Shown here: positions 54,877 to 63,980 of the stretch, piece by piece
Position numbering within the stretch: the stretch's first letter is position 1
Layout of the letters: the number at the start of each line of letters is the position of its first letter
Source of the DNA: Ornithinibacillus halotolerans
GTDB lineage: Bacteria > Bacillota > Bacilli > Bacillales > Amphibacillaceae
Length of the DNA: 64,000 nucleotides
Assembly: GCF_014637405.1 (NCBI RefSeq)
Contig: NZ_BMEY01000001.1
Location: forward strand, 124,001 to 188,000
Reading direction: 5' to 3'
Position numbers and translations under genes: made by a program
The notes under the pieces: generated by a model
Databases searched by the model: none
The model's input: the letters and a program-made list of their open reading frames with translations, nothing else
Told to the model about the DNA's origin: nothing

Positions 54877-56547
54877 TTGAAAACAGATATTGAAATAGCA
54901 CAAGAAGCAACATTGAAGCCTATTGCACATATAGCCCAATCATTAAACTTAACAACTGATGACTGGGAGCCTTATGGTCATACAAAAGCAAAACTATCCG
55001 ATAAATTATTAACAAAATACGAAAATAAACCAGATGGTAAAGTGATATTAGTTACCGCTATTAGTCCTACACCAGCTGGAGAGGGAAAATCAACGGTAAC
55101 AGTTGGATTAGGACAAGCATTAAATAAAATTGGTAAAAAAGCTATCATTGCACTACGAGAACCTTCCTTAGGTCCAGTAATGGGTATTAAAGGTGGTGCA
55201 GCTGGTGGAGGTTACTCACAAGTATTACCAATGGAAGAAATAAACCTTCACTTCACAGGAGATTTACACGCGATTACTAGTGCAAATAATGTCCTTGCTG
55301 CCATGATCGATAATCATATCCATCAAGGCAACAAACTTCAAATCGACCCTCGTCGGATTGAATTTAAACGAGTAATGGATGTGAATGACCGTGCTTTACG
55401 TGAAATTGTAGTCGGACTTGGTGGACCATTAAAAGGAATCCCTAGACAAGATGGATTCAACATAACAGTCGCATCAGAGATAATGGCAATCCTATGCCTT
55501 GCTAATGATTTAGAGGATCTAAAGAAACGAATTTCTAATATTGTAATCGGATATACATACAACGAAGAGCCAGTTTATGTTCGTGATTTAGAAGTGGAGG
55601 GGGCATTAACCCTTTTATTAAAAGATGCCATTAAACCAAATCTCGTCCAAACGATTGAAAATACACCCGCAATTATTCACGGTGGCCCTTTTGCAAATAT
55701 TGCCCACGGTTGTAATAGTATTATTGCAACAAAAACAGCAGCTAAACTAGGAGATTATGTCGTTACGGAAGCAGGATTTGGGGCAGACTTAGGAGCAGAA
55801 AAATTCCTGGATATTAAAACAAGAGCAGGCGATTTTGAGCCTGATGCGGTTGTTATTGTGGCTACAATACGAGCATTAAAAATGAATGGCGGCATTTCTA
55901 AAGAACAATTAACGGAAGAAAATATTGATGCTCTAAAGGCTGGAATGGAAAATCTCCAAAAACACGTAGAGACCATCCAACACTTTGGATTACCATTTGT
56001 TGTGGCCATTAACAAATTTCCGACGGATACAAAGAATGAGGTAGAATATTTGAAAGCTTGGTGTGATGAGAACAACTACCAAGTAGCATTGACGGATGTT
56101 TGGGCTAAAGGTGGAGAAGGCGGAGTCGAATTAGCGGAGAAAATCGTTCAGACAATTGATACGAGTGAGAAGAACTTTAAACATGTCTATGAATTAGAAG
56201 ATTCCTTAGAAACGAAAATTGAAAAAATCGTTCATAATGTATACGGAGGAAAGGGAGTCGAATTCTCTACTCAAGCAAAAAAGCAGCTAGAATTCTATAA
56301 GCAACAAGGTTGGGATCAGTTACCAGTTTGTATGGCTAAGACGCAATACTCGTTATCAGATAACCCAACCCTTCTAGGTCGTCCTAGAGATTTTACAATT
56401 ACCATTCGTGAATTTCGTCCTTCCATAGGTGCAGGATTCATCGTCGCCTTAACCGGAGACATTATGACCATGCCTGGGCTTCCAAAGAAACCAGCCGCTT
56501 TAAATATGGATGTAACAGACGATGGGAAGATTGTAGGTTTATTCTAA
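54877..56547 (+). CDS. fhs: Formate-tetrahydrofolate ligase
   Basis: Makes 10-formyl-THF from formate, THF and ATP. The ATP-binding [16 protein letters not shown] is near residue 64; the family stretches [20 protein letters not shown] and [11 protein letters not shown] are present. At 556 residues it is complete. The start is TTG 54877, nine bases after GAAGGGA; nearby ATG codons are in another frame. The gene is absent from B. subtilis but common in related genera. It overlaps the HD gene by one base. Confidence 0.96.
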   Translation: MKTDIEIAQEATLKPIAHIAQSLNLTTDDWEPYGHTKAKLSDKLLTKYENKPDGKVILVTAISPTPAGEGKSTVTVGLGQALNKIGKKAIIALREPSLGPVMGIKGGAAGGGYSQVLPMEEINLHFTGDLHAITSANNVLAAMIDNHIHQGNKLQIDPRRIEFKRVMDVNDRALREIVVGLGGPLKGIPRQDGFNITVASEIMAILCLANDLEDLKKRISNIVIGYTYNEEPVYVRDLEVEGALTLLLKDAIKPNLVQTIENTPAIIHGGPFANIAHGCNSIIATKTAAKLGDYVVTEAGFGADLGAEKFLDIKTRAGDFEPDAVVIVATIRALKMNGGISKEQLTEENIDALKAGMENLQKHVETIQHFGLPFVVAINKFPTDTKNEVEYLKAWCDENNYQVALTDVWAKGGEGGVELAEKIVQTIDTSEKNFKHVYELEDSLETKIEKIVHNVYGGKGVEFSTQAKKQLEFYKQQGWDQLPVCMAKTQYSLSDNPTLLGRPRDFTITIREFRPSIGAGFIVALTGDIMTMPGLPKKPAALNMDVTDDGKIVGLF

Positions 56548-57140
56548 TGAACAAACCAGAACAATTATTAGCAATCCAAGCGTATTGTCAGGAAATCTTC
56601 GGAAAAGATGCCACTGGTCATGACTTCTTTCATTTGAAGCGTGTTGCACATATAGCTGGGAAGATTGCTCTTCACGAAGGAGCAGATGAATTTATTTGTA
56701 CAGCAGGCGCTTGGCTTCATGACGTAGGGGACCATAAGTTATTTTCTGATCCAGCTCAAGCTTTAGTAAAAATGAATAATTTTCTAAAAGAAATTCACTT
56801 AACTACCGAACAAATTACGAACATCCGGTTAGCTATTGAAAATATATCCTTTAGTAAAGGTAAAGTTCCTACTACACTTGAAGGTAAAATTATTCAAGAT
56901 GCTGATCGAATTGATGCGATTGGAGCAATTGGAATAGCAAGAACGTTTGCGTATGGTGGAGCAAAGGGACAATTAATTTATCATGATGAGCAGAAAGAAG
57001 GAACATCTGTTCAACATTTTTACGATAAAATATTAACCTTAAAAGATACATTACACACAGAATCCGCAAAGAGATTAGCTGAGAAAAGGCATCAATTTGT
57101 CAAAGTGTATTTGGAACAGTTTTTTGAAGAATGGGGTTAA
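56547..57140 (+). CDS. HD-domain phosphohydrolase (YedJ-like)
   Basis: A 197-residue metal-dependent HD hydrolase. The ligands lie in HDFFHLKRVAHIA (residue 25 on), LHDVGDHK (H58, D59) and IIQDADRIDAIGAIG near residue 115. Related proteins hydrolyse nucleotides or other phosphate esters; the substrate here is unknown. The start overlaps the fhs stop (TAATG), so the two are translated together. A terminator follows at 57146. Confidence 0.88.
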   Translation: MNKPEQLLAIQAYCQEIFGKDATGHDFFHLKRVAHIAGKIALHEGADEFICTAGAWLHDVGDHKLFSDPAQALVKMNNFLKEIHLTTEQITNIRLAIENISFSKGKVPTTLEGKIIQDADRIDAIGAIGIARTFAYGGAKGQLIYHDEQKEGTSVQHFYDKILTLKDTLHTESAKRLAEKRHQFVKVYLEQFFEEWG

Positions 57141-57145
57141 CATAG

Positions 57146-57187
57146 AGAAAGCAAGTGGTGCAGTGCATGCATCTCTTGCTTTTTTTA
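57146..57187 (+). terminator. Terminator after the HD gene
   Basis: AAAGCAAG and CTTGCTTT form the outer stem around a loop of about 19 bases, followed by a run of T. Array C begins 70 bases downstream. Confidence 0.7.
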
Positions 57188-57254
57188 ATTATTAATTACT
57201 ATTAATGCTTTTTAAGAACTAATATATTACCTTTTATGCTGTAATAGCAGTGAA

Positions 57255-57490
57255 AGGTAACATAGAACGCTTATATGCGCCCGTGTTTTCTTATAGCATC
57301 CTGAAAGGGTACATAGACCGCTTCTATATGACCAAATTAGCTCGTCTCTCCTTAGAAGGTCACATATACCGCTTCTATAAGCCCGAACTTGCTTATGTCA
57401 GCTTGAAAGGGCACATAGACCATTTCTATATAACCAAACACATTCGCAACAGCACTAAAAGGTCACATAGAACACTTCTATGTGACCGAA
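57255..57490 (+). repeat. Tandem array C: five hairpin units of 51-52 bp
   Basis: CATAG-type left arms recur at 57261, 57312, 57363, 57414 and 57466, a 51-52 base period. Units read AAAGGGTACATAGACCGC then TTCTATATGACC. The last is a perfect hairpin: GGTCACATAGAA and TTCTATGTGACC around CAC (57461-57487). The core words match array B at 38277, but the spacers have diverged. The gap 57141-57581 between the HD gene and the convergent NlpC gene contains nothing else; apparent frames across it are not genes. Confidence 0.9.
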
Positions 57491-57581
57491 CTAATGAGAT
57501 ATTTGGTAAAAGGAATTATAACATTAGCTAAATCATTGTATATTGACAAGCGGCATAGATTAATCATTACCATTTACCAAA

Positions 57582-58586
57582 TCAATTACCACCAATCCGC
57601 TTTGCACCTAAATAACGATTTTGCCAATAAGCTTCACTCATATCACTTACTTCCACACCATTATTTCCTGCATGTATAAACTGACCATTTCCTAAATAAA
57701 TACCTGCATGAGATGGTCCTGGTTTGTATGTCGTATAAAAGACGATATCCCCTACAGAAAGCGAATCTACTGGTGCTCCAAAGTTCCATAAATCACCGAC
57801 TGTTCTTGGTACGGTTATACCATTCACATTATAAACATATTGTAAGAAACCACTACAATCAAATCCACTAGGGCTAGTTCCCCCCCACACGTATGGAGTT
57901 CCTACATGTGCATATGCAGTTTGAATAATATTGGAGTAATTGGCATCTACTTTCACATTTTTTACATTGGATGGTTTCGATTGCACATTTGTTTGGGAAA
58001 CTTGCTCTTTTTCCGTGTTGTACATCGTATATAACGACTGTCTCGGTGCTTCATCTAGAAAATCAATATCATGTTGTTCTTCCGCTATTTCCACAGCTTT
58101 TTTAGTCATTGGTCCATACATTCCATCTATTTCTCCGTCATAATAACCAAAGTATTGAAGGGATTCTTGAACAATCTTTACTTCCTCACTTTGAAGGCCT
58201 GGGTATACTGTGTCTGATAGATTTTCAAGCCTTTTAATATGGCGATCAATATCTATTTCTATAAGTGCAATAATTGTTTCTTTATCTGCTTGACCAGTAA
58301 TGGTGATATTATGGTCTCGTTGAAATTTTTTTATCGCATGTTCTGTTAAAACACCTAATTCTCCGTCAATTTCATCTTCATAATAGGACAATTCATTTAA
58401 TTTATATTGAAGGATCCGTACTGATTCACCATGTGCACCATATTCTAGTTCATCCGCTTCTAGTAATGTTTTATTTTCCATTACAGGATATGCTCCAGCA
58501 TATATAGCAAAAGGTTGACTTAATACGAAACTAAATAGTAGAGAATTTTTTGCTATACTTTCAACCGTACCATTTAACATGCACAT
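57582..58586 (-). CDS. Secreted NlpC/P60 endopeptidase with two peptidoglycan-binding domains
   Basis: Cell-wall hydrolase. An N-terminal hydrophobic signal (about 8-32) precedes two PG-binding type 1 domains (about 48-108 and 128-190), each with the L-x-x-L-x-Y-Y-D/E pattern. A linker leads to an NlpC/P60 catalytic domain (about 215-334) with C244 in FDCSGF, H293 in PSHAGIYLG and H305 as third residue. It should cleave D-Glu-diaminopimelate bonds. It is 334 residues long; ATG 58586 or 58580 is possible, both after GAGGGG. Confidence 0.93.
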   Translation of the reverse strand: MCMLNGTVESIAKNSLLFSFVLSQPFAIYAGAYPVMENKTLLEADELEYGAHGESVRILQYKLNELSYYEDEIDGELGVLTEHAIKKFQRDHNITITGQADKETIIALIEIDIDRHIKRLENLSDTVYPGLQSEEVKIVQESLQYFGYYDGEIDGMYGPMTKKAVEIAEEQHDIDFLDEAPRQSLYTMYNTEKEQVSQTNVQSKPSNVKNVKVDANYSNIIQTAYAHVGTPYVWGGTSPSGFDCSGFLQYVYNVNGITVPRTVGDLWNFGAPVDSLSVGDIVFYTTYKPGPSHAGIYLGNGQFIHAGNNGVEVSDMSEAYWQNRYLGAKRIGGN

Positions 58587-58710
58587 CTACCCCTCTTTTG
58601 TTTTACTCTTGTTAACTAGATTACTTCTAAAAATTAGTATTTATGAATTACGATTATGTTACAAGAATATGTTACAATGATTAAAAACAAGTGTAGAATT
58701 GGGGGAAAAC

Positions 58711-59670
58711 ATGATGGTAACAGGAGAACAAGCATACTTAAATTTATGTCAAACAATCCTAACTAATGGTATAAAAAAAGAAGACCGAACAAATACAGGT
58801 ACTTATTCTATTTTTGGTCATCAAATGCGTTTTAATTTACAAGAGGGATTTCCTTTATTAACAACAAAACGAGTTCCTTTCCGTTTAATTGTTAGTGAAC
58901 TTTTATGGTTTATTAAAGGAGATACAAATATCCGTTACTTATTAGAAAATAATAATAATATTTGGAATGAATGGGCATTTAAAAAGTGGGTAGAAAGTGA
59001 TGAATATGAAGGCCCAGATATGACAGATTTTGGAAATCGCAGTCAAATTGATGAAGAATTTAATAAGCAATACGAAGAACAATTAGAATTATTTAAGAAA
59101 AAAATTGTAGAAGATGCGGACTTTGCAAAGAAATATGGTGATCTTGGTTCTGTGTATGGAAAGCAATGGCGAGCATGGAAGACTTCGCAAAATGAAACGA
59201 TAGACCAGTTAAAAGAAGTGATAGAGTCTATTCGAACAAATCCAAATTCTCGTAGACATATTGTATCTGCTTGGAACCCGGAAGATGTACCAAATATGGC
59301 ATTACCACCATGTCACACATTATTTCAATTTTATGTAGCAGATGGAAAACTATCCTGCCAATTATATCAACGTAGTGCAGATGTATTTCTTGGTGTACCA
59401 TTTAATATTGCTAGCTACGCATTACTGACTCATTTGATCGCACATGAGACAGGCCTTGAAGTAGGAGAATTTGTTCATACGTTAGGGGATGCTCATATTT
59501 ATTCTAATCATGTGGAACAAGTAAACATTCAATTAGGAAGAGAAATAAGAAAGAGTCCTAAACTTCTTCTAAATGAAGAAAAACAGTCTATCTTTGATTT
59601 TGAAGTTAGCGATTTTGAATTGGTTGATTATGAGCCACATCCATCGATTAAAGCTCCTATCGCTGTTTAA
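58711..59670 (+). CDS. thyA: Thymidylate synthase (ThyA)
   Basis: Methylates dUMP to dTMP using methylene-THF, producing dihydrofolate. The nucleophile is the Cys near residue 200 in [32 protein letters not shown] and the dUMP-binding [18 protein letters not shown] are visible. The 319-residue length reflects an insert of about 50 residues near 90-145, as in Lactobacillus-type enzymes, rather than the 264-residue form. The start is ATG 58711 (or 58714) after GGGGGAAA. dfrA follows 15 bases later. Confidence 0.97.
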   Translation: MMVTGEQAYLNLCQTILTNGIKKEDRTNTGTYSIFGHQMRFNLQEGFPLLTTKRVPFRLIVSELLWFIKGDTNIRYLLENNNNIWNEWAFKKWVESDEYEGPDMTDFGNRSQIDEEFNKQYEEQLELFKKKIVEDADFAKKYGDLGSVYGKQWRAWKTSQNETIDQLKEVIESIRTNPNSRRHIVSAWNPEDVPNMALPPCHTLFQFYVADGKLSCQLYQRSADVFLGVPFNIASYALLTHLIAHETGLEVGEFVHTLGDAHIYSNHVEQVNIQLGREIRKSPKLLLNEEKQSIFDFEVSDFELVDYEPHPSIKAPIAV

Positions 59671-59685
59671 GGGGGGGTGGTAAAC

Positions 59686-60174
59686 ATGATATCTTTATTA
59701 TTCGCAATGGATCGTAATCAAGTAATAGGTGCCAATAACGACCTACCGTGGCATCTTCCAAATGATTTAAAATTCTTTAAAGAAAAAACGACAGGAAATA
59801 CGATTATTATGGGGAGAAAAACATTTGATTCGATTGGTAGAGCATTACCAAATCGAAGGAATGTTGTATTAAGTAGACAAGAAGTGGAGCTTCCTGAAGG
59901 GGTTGAGTTAATCCGGGATATTAAAACTATTCTAGATTGGAACGAACAAAATCCCAAAGAAGAGTATTTTGTTATCGGCGGTGGAGAATTATTCACTCAA
60001 ATTCTTCCTTATGCCGATCGAATGTATATTACACTCATTGATGAAGAATTTACTGGAGATATTTATTTTCCACCGTTTGAAATGGCTGAATGGAGAGAAA
60101 CATCAAAAGTAAAAGGGGAGAAGAATGAAAATAACCCTTATGATTATTACTTTATCCAGTACGATCGAATGTAG
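59686..60174 (+). CDS. dfrA: Dihydrofolate reductase
   Basis: NADPH-dependent reduction of the dihydrofolate made by ThyA. It shows the N-terminal LLFAMDRNQVIGANNDLPWHLP, TIIMGRKTFDSIG and GGGELFTQILPYADR segments. The active-site acid is the Asp within NNDLPWHLP. The start is ATG 59686 after GGGGGGGTGG; an in-frame GTG at 59677 overlaps that site. The product has 162 residues. It forms a unit with thyA. Confidence 0.97.
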   Translation: MISLLFAMDRNQVIGANNDLPWHLPNDLKFFKEKTTGNTIIMGRKTFDSIGRALPNRRNVVLSRQEVELPEGVELIRDIKTILDWNEQNPKEEYFVIGGGELFTQILPYADRMYITLIDEEFTGDIYFPPFEMAEWRETSKVKGEKNENNPYDYYFIQYDRM

Positions 60175-60341
60175 TGAATCGCTTGATAGTTGTATTATCT
60201 AGTATTAACTGCTAAAATAAAGATGGTTATTTTGTAGCCATCTTTATTTTTATGAACTTTTTGTGATAGTTTAGGTGAGTACATAGGATTTCATCTATTT
60301 TTAAACTATAATAATATTATTAGACAAAAGAAGGTGTACAT

Positions 60342-60527
60342 ATGCCAAATATTGGAATTGGTGGATTAATACTAATCCTTATTATTGCTTTAATTGTGTT
60401 TGGTCCGAAGAAACTGCCTGAAATCGGAAAAGCAGCTGGTCAAACATTACGTGAATTCAAGAAATCAACTAAAGGGTTAACTGACGATGATGACTTGAAT
60501 GATACAAAAGGAAACGAAACGAAATAA
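60342..60527 (+). CDS. tatA: Twin-arginine translocase subunit TatA (first copy)
   Basis: A 61-residue pore-forming Tat component: one N-terminal helix (about 6-20), the hinge [10 protein letters not shown] at 20-29, then an amphipathic helix and an acidic tail (TDDDDLND). AGAAGGTG precedes the ATG. A second TatA gene follows after 19 bases and tatC after that. Confidence 0.95.
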   Translation: MPNIGIGGLILILIIALIVFGPKKLPEIGKAAGQTLREFKKSTKGLTDDDDLNDTKGNETK

Positions 60528-60546
60528 TCTTTTGGAGTGAACGACT

Positions 60547-60759
60547 ATGGGTAATATTGGTGCTGGAGGGTTAATTTTAATTCTCATTGTTGCATTACTA
60601 GTTTTTGGACCTTCCAAAATGCCAGAAATAGGACGGGCATTTGGTAACACATTACGTGAATTTCGTAATGCTGCAAAAGATATCGTTTCAGAAGACAACG
60701 AGGACAACAGTCCAGAAAAAAATGTTCGTGAAATAAAACCGATGATAAAAAATGATTAG
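60547..60759 (+). CDS. tatA: Twin-arginine translocase subunit TatA (second copy)
   Basis: A 70-residue TatA-family protein very similar to its upstream neighbour over the first 45 residues: same helix, hinge [10 protein letters not shown], then an amphipathic helix and a longer, more acidic tail ([12 protein letters not shown]). Tandem copies suggest duplication followed by divergence of the tails. TTTGGAG precedes the ATG. A weak hairpin (AAGGTT/AACCTT near 60770) lies between it and tatC. Confidence 0.95.
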   Translation: MGNIGAGGLILILIVALLVFGPSKMPEIGRAFGNTLREFRNAAKDIVSEDNEDNSPEKNVREIKPMIKND

Positions 60760-60827
60760 GAAAGGTGTAAGGTTCTTAACCTTGCATCTTCTTTGTTTTA
60801 AGGGAATAAATACTTGGGGTGTAACGT

Positions 60828-61571
60828 ATGGCACGTAAGAATAAAGAGAAAGATATGCATTTTACCGACCATTTGTCGGAACTGCGAAATCGGTTAATAG
60901 TTACCGCGATCTTCTTTATCGCATGTTTTATTGCAAGCTATGTATATGTAAAAGATATTTATCGCTTTTTTGAAAGCCATATCGATTTTCAATTAGCTAT
61001 TATAGGAATTGCTGATGTATTTTGGGTCTATTTCACGATTGCAGGTGTTGTAGCTCTTGCAGCAACATTACCAGTTCTCGCATTACAGATTTGGTTATTT
61101 ATTAAACCAGGCCTAACTCCACGAGAAAAAAGAGCATCACTTTCTTACATACCAGCGATTTTCCTGTTATTTATAGCAGGACTAGTTGCTGGATATATTA
61201 TGTTTATCCATCTAATCCTTCCATTCTTATTATCGTTAAATGATGGAACATTTATTGAGATGTTTACAGTTGATCGCTACTTTAATTTCTTATTCCGTAT
61301 AACATTGCCATTTGCAATCATTTTTGAAATACCTATTATTTCTATGTTCTTAACGAGTGTTGGTATTTTATCACCTAGCTTTATGCGGAGGACAAGAAAA
61401 TACGCATATTTTATATTAGTAGTTGTTGCAACAATGGTGACACCGCCAGACTTTTTCTTACCAATTATCGTATCAATTCCTTTCTTCCTATTGTATGAAG
61501 TCAGCGTTTATCTTTCTGCAATGGTTTATCGGAAAAAGGAAAGAAAGCATAAAGAATTTATGGAAGGTTAA
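60828..61571 (+). CDS. tatC: Twin-arginine translocase subunit TatC
   Basis: Receptor for twin-arginine signal peptides. The 247-residue protein has six membrane helices. The N-terminal HFTDHLSELRNRL is the signal-binding family motif, with LFIKPGLTPREKR in the following loop. GGGGTG lies before the ATG. Together with the two TatA proteins it forms a minimal Gram-positive Tat system. A clear candidate substrate in this window is QcrA. Confidence 0.96.
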   Translation: MARKNKEKDMHFTDHLSELRNRLIVTAIFFIACFIASYVYVKDIYRFFESHIDFQLAIIGIADVFWVYFTIAGVVALAATLPVLALQIWLFIKPGLTPREKRASLSYIPAIFLLFIAGLVAGYIMFIHLILPFLLSLNDGTFIEMFTVDRYFNFLFRITLPFAIIFEIPIISMFLTSVGILSPSFMRRTRKYAYFILVVVATMVTPPDFFLPIIVSIPFFLLYEVSVYLSAMVYRKKERKHKEFMEG

Positions 61572-61594
61572 ATCTATAGGTTGAGGTGGACGTA

Positions 61595-61816
61595 ATGCGT
61601 TCTTTTTATCATTTTATGATGACGTATCGTGGAAAAAAGAAAGCTGATGATGAAAGTAAATTAGCCGACTGGATGTTTAGTGATCATAATTTCCCAAAAC
61701 ACTCCGATAACTATCAAGAAATTAGTGATTATTTGGAATGGAATAGTCCATTTCCGAATGCATTATCGGTTTATGATGCTTTATGGGATGTGTACGTCAT
61801 AAAAGAAAAAGAATAG
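61595..61816 (+). CDS. yozE: YozE family (UPF0346) protein
   Basis: A 73-residue soluble helical protein starting MRSFYHFMMTYRG, the conserved start of UPF0346. Further conserved words are LADWMFSDHNFPKHS and YLEWNSPF. Function is unknown. ATG 61595 follows GAGGTGG; an in-frame GTG lies within that site. It ends at a strong shared terminator. Confidence 0.88.
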   Translation: MRSFYHFMMTYRGKKKADDESKLADWMFSDHNFPKHSDNYQEISDYLEWNSPFPNALSVYDALWDVYVIKEKE

Positions 61817-61824
61817 TTAATAAA

Positions 61825-61864
61825 AAGTAGAGGCTTCTTTTCTTTAGAAAAGGAGCCTCTACTA
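61825..61864. terminator. Bidirectional terminator between yozE and the YolD-like gene
   Basis: AGTAGAGGCT and AGCCTCTACT with CTTTT/AAAAG inside form a stem of about 16 pairs with one mismatch. Confidence 0.9.
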
Positions 61865-62188
61865 TTAATTTACACTACAAATATCATAAAAATTAATAGC
61901 TATTAAATCTCCACCTGGTTTTTTAATGAAGACTTTGCTATTATGTTGTTCTAACTTTTTTATAATTCCTTTTGCTTCTACTAGTTGAGCATGTTTGTAA
62001 TAGGTAATTTGAATAGGCTGTTTATGCTGGTATGCCTCCATTAGGCGACTATTTATTAATTCCAATTCTTGCTCATCTAATAATGGTTTCTTTACTTTAG
62101 TATCTTCGGTCCAAATTGATTTCAATAGTTCAACATGCTCCGGAAGCATTAATGATGTCCATTTAATGGAACCTCTGTCTTGTACCAT
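61865..62188 (-). CDS. YolD-like family protein
   Basis: A 107-residue protein with the YolD-family start DRGSIKWTSLMLPEHVELL and the central QPIQITYYKHAQLVEAKG. In Bacillus these proteins often accompany UvrX/Y-family translesion polymerases, with a suggested role in DNA damage responses. No polymerase gene is adjacent here. AGGTGAG precedes the ATG on the minus strand. The 265 bases upstream hold no other gene. Confidence 0.85.
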   Translation of the reverse strand: MVQDRGSIKWTSLMLPEHVELLKSIWTEDTKVKKPLLDEQELELINSRLMEAYQHKQPIQITYYKHAQLVEAKGIIKKLEQHNSKVFIKKPGGDLIAINFYDICSVN

Positions 62189-62454
62189 ATCTTTCTCACC
62201 TCATATACATTATATACGAACATACGTTTGTTATTCAAGAGATTACGAATGACAAAATAAGGTGGATTCCAAACCAAAAACTGTCTCATTTCGTCATATT
62301 TCGAACAATTGAGCAAGAAAGATGTTGTATCTTGCGGTTACCTGGGAAATAACAATAAAATCATTTCTTTATGTTGTTCGTTCGCCTACACTTTTCTATG
62401 GGGAATACGTACAATAAACTAGAACTAATCAATAATGAAATGAGGGATTGTTCG

Positions 62455-62895
62455 ATGCTATTCCCACAAGAAAGACGTTATAGAAACCAAATGCCAAGAA
62501 ATGATTTTATGTTTCCAAATAGAGCAAATAGACAAATGCCACAAAGGAATAATCATATAACCGGAATGTTACAACAGTTTATGGGGCAACATCAAAACAT
62601 GGGACAAATGGCTTCAAGAGGAGTTGAAGGTTTGTCAAAAACATTAAATGGCGTGCAACAAGTTCTTCGCGTAGTCGATACAGCAGCACCAATAGTAAAA
62701 CAATATGGTCCTCTTGTAAGAAATTTACCTGCTATGTATCGATTGATGAAAGCATTTAAAAGTATGGAGACTACTGAAGAAGAAAGCACGAGTTTAGAGA
62801 GCTTAGAATCGCTAACTAGTAGTACAGAATCTGAGGAAGAAATCCTTATTGATAGAACAAAAGACGGGCAATCTAGACCGAAATTATTTATATAA
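62455..62895 (+). CDS. YqfQ/VrrA-like protein
   Basis: A 146-residue protein. Its basic N-terminal third is rich in Arg, Asn, Gln, Met and Pro. A conserved helical core follows (APIVKQYGPLVRNLPAMYRL near residue 80-100), and the tail is rich in Ser, Glu and Thr. The pattern fits the YqfQ (VrrA) family of Bacillaceae, reported in spores of some species. ATG 62455 follows GAGGG; longer in-frame starts lack a ribosome-binding site. Confidence 0.7.
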   Translation: MLFPQERRYRNQMPRNDFMFPNRANRQMPQRNNHITGMLQQFMGQHQNMGQMASRGVEGLSKTLNGVQQVLRVVDTAAPIVKQYGPLVRNLPAMYRLMKAFKSMETTEEESTSLESLESLTSSTESEEEILIDRTKDGQSRPKLFI

Positions 62896-62971
62896 AAAAT
62901 GCACCAGACTTGATTTTTCTCTGCAAAAGATAAAAAATGGATGATAGTAGGAATTGATGGAGGTAATAAAC

Positions 62972-63925
62972 ATGACAAAAACTTTTGAAAAAGCAACGTT
63001 TGCTGGTGGTTGCTTTTGGTGCATGGTCGAACCTTTTGATACTCGTCCAGGGGTCGAAAGTGTAATTTCTGGTTATACGGGTGGACATGTTGAAAACCCA
63101 ACCTATGAACAAGTATGCTCAAATACAACAGGACATGTAGAAGCAGTGCAGATTACGTTTGACCCAGACATTATGCCTTATGAACAGTTGCTCGAAACAT
63201 TTTGGCAACAAATCGATCCAACTGATCCAGGTGGACAATTTAATGATCGAGGCGAATCGTATGAAACAGCAATATTTTACCATAATGAAGAGCAAAAACT
63301 ACTTGCAGAGAAATCCAAGCAAGCATTACAAGATAGCGGAAAATTTAACAAGCCAATCGTAACCAAAATCCTCCCTGCGAAGCCTTTTTATGAAGCGGAA
63401 GAAAAACACCAAGACTATTATAAAAAACAGTCATTCCACTATCGCTTATATAAAAAAGGCTCAGGAAGGGAGGACTTTATTAAAAACAACTGGAAACTCG
63501 ATAAATCTGATTTAAAGCAAAAACTAACACCACTACAGTATCAGGTTACCCAAGAAAGCGGCACAGAACCTCCTTTTCAGAATGAATATTGGGATAATGA
63601 AGAAGATGGTATATATGTTGATATTGTTTCAGGTAAACCGTTATTTGCTTCCCTAGATCAATATGATGCTGGTTGTGGTTGGCCAAGTTTTACAAAGCCA
63701 ATTGACGCATATGAAATCGTTGAAGAACTCGATACAACACACGGTATGATCCGGACAGAAATCCGTAGTAGAACGGCAGATTCTCATTTAGGACATGTCT
63801 TTGAAGATGGACCGAAAGATCGTGGTGGACTCCGTTATTGTATGAATTCTGCCGCCATGCGCTTCATTCCAAAGGAAAAAATGGAAGAAGAAGGGTATGG
63901 ACATTTATTAAAATTATTTAATTAA
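62972..63925 (+). CDS. msrAB: MsrA-MsrB fusion, methionine sulfoxide reductase
   Basis: Bifunctional repair enzyme for both sulfoxide stereoisomers. The MsrA domain (about 1-165) has the catalytic C14 in GGCFWCM. The MsrB domain (about 178-317) has GCGWPSF and catalytic C290 in [11 protein letters not shown]. Zinc cysteines of MsrB are not seen: only one Cys precedes the catalytic one in that domain. B. subtilis has separate genes; fusions occur in other Firmicutes. ATG 62972 follows GGAGG. The product has 317 residues. Confidence 0.96.
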   Translation: MTKTFEKATFAGGCFWCMVEPFDTRPGVESVISGYTGGHVENPTYEQVCSNTTGHVEAVQITFDPDIMPYEQLLETFWQQIDPTDPGGQFNDRGESYETAIFYHNEEQKLLAEKSKQALQDSGKFNKPIVTKILPAKPFYEAEEKHQDYYKKQSFHYRLYKKGSGREDFIKNNWKLDKSDLKQKLTPLQYQVTQESGTEPPFQNEYWDNEEDGIYVDIVSGKPLFASLDQYDAGCGWPSFTKPIDAYEIVEELDTTHGMIRTEIRSRTADSHLGHVFEDGPKDRGGLRYCMNSAAMRFIPKEKMEEEGYGHLLKLFN

Positions 63926-63980
63926 TAACATTCTTATTTACCATAATGTTATTATGTAAACTAAGGGGGATATACTAAAA

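Noticed and set aside
57250-57679. Proteins of 93 and 65 residues over array C
   Set aside because: Same reason: repeat translations, the second also running antisense into the NlpC gene.
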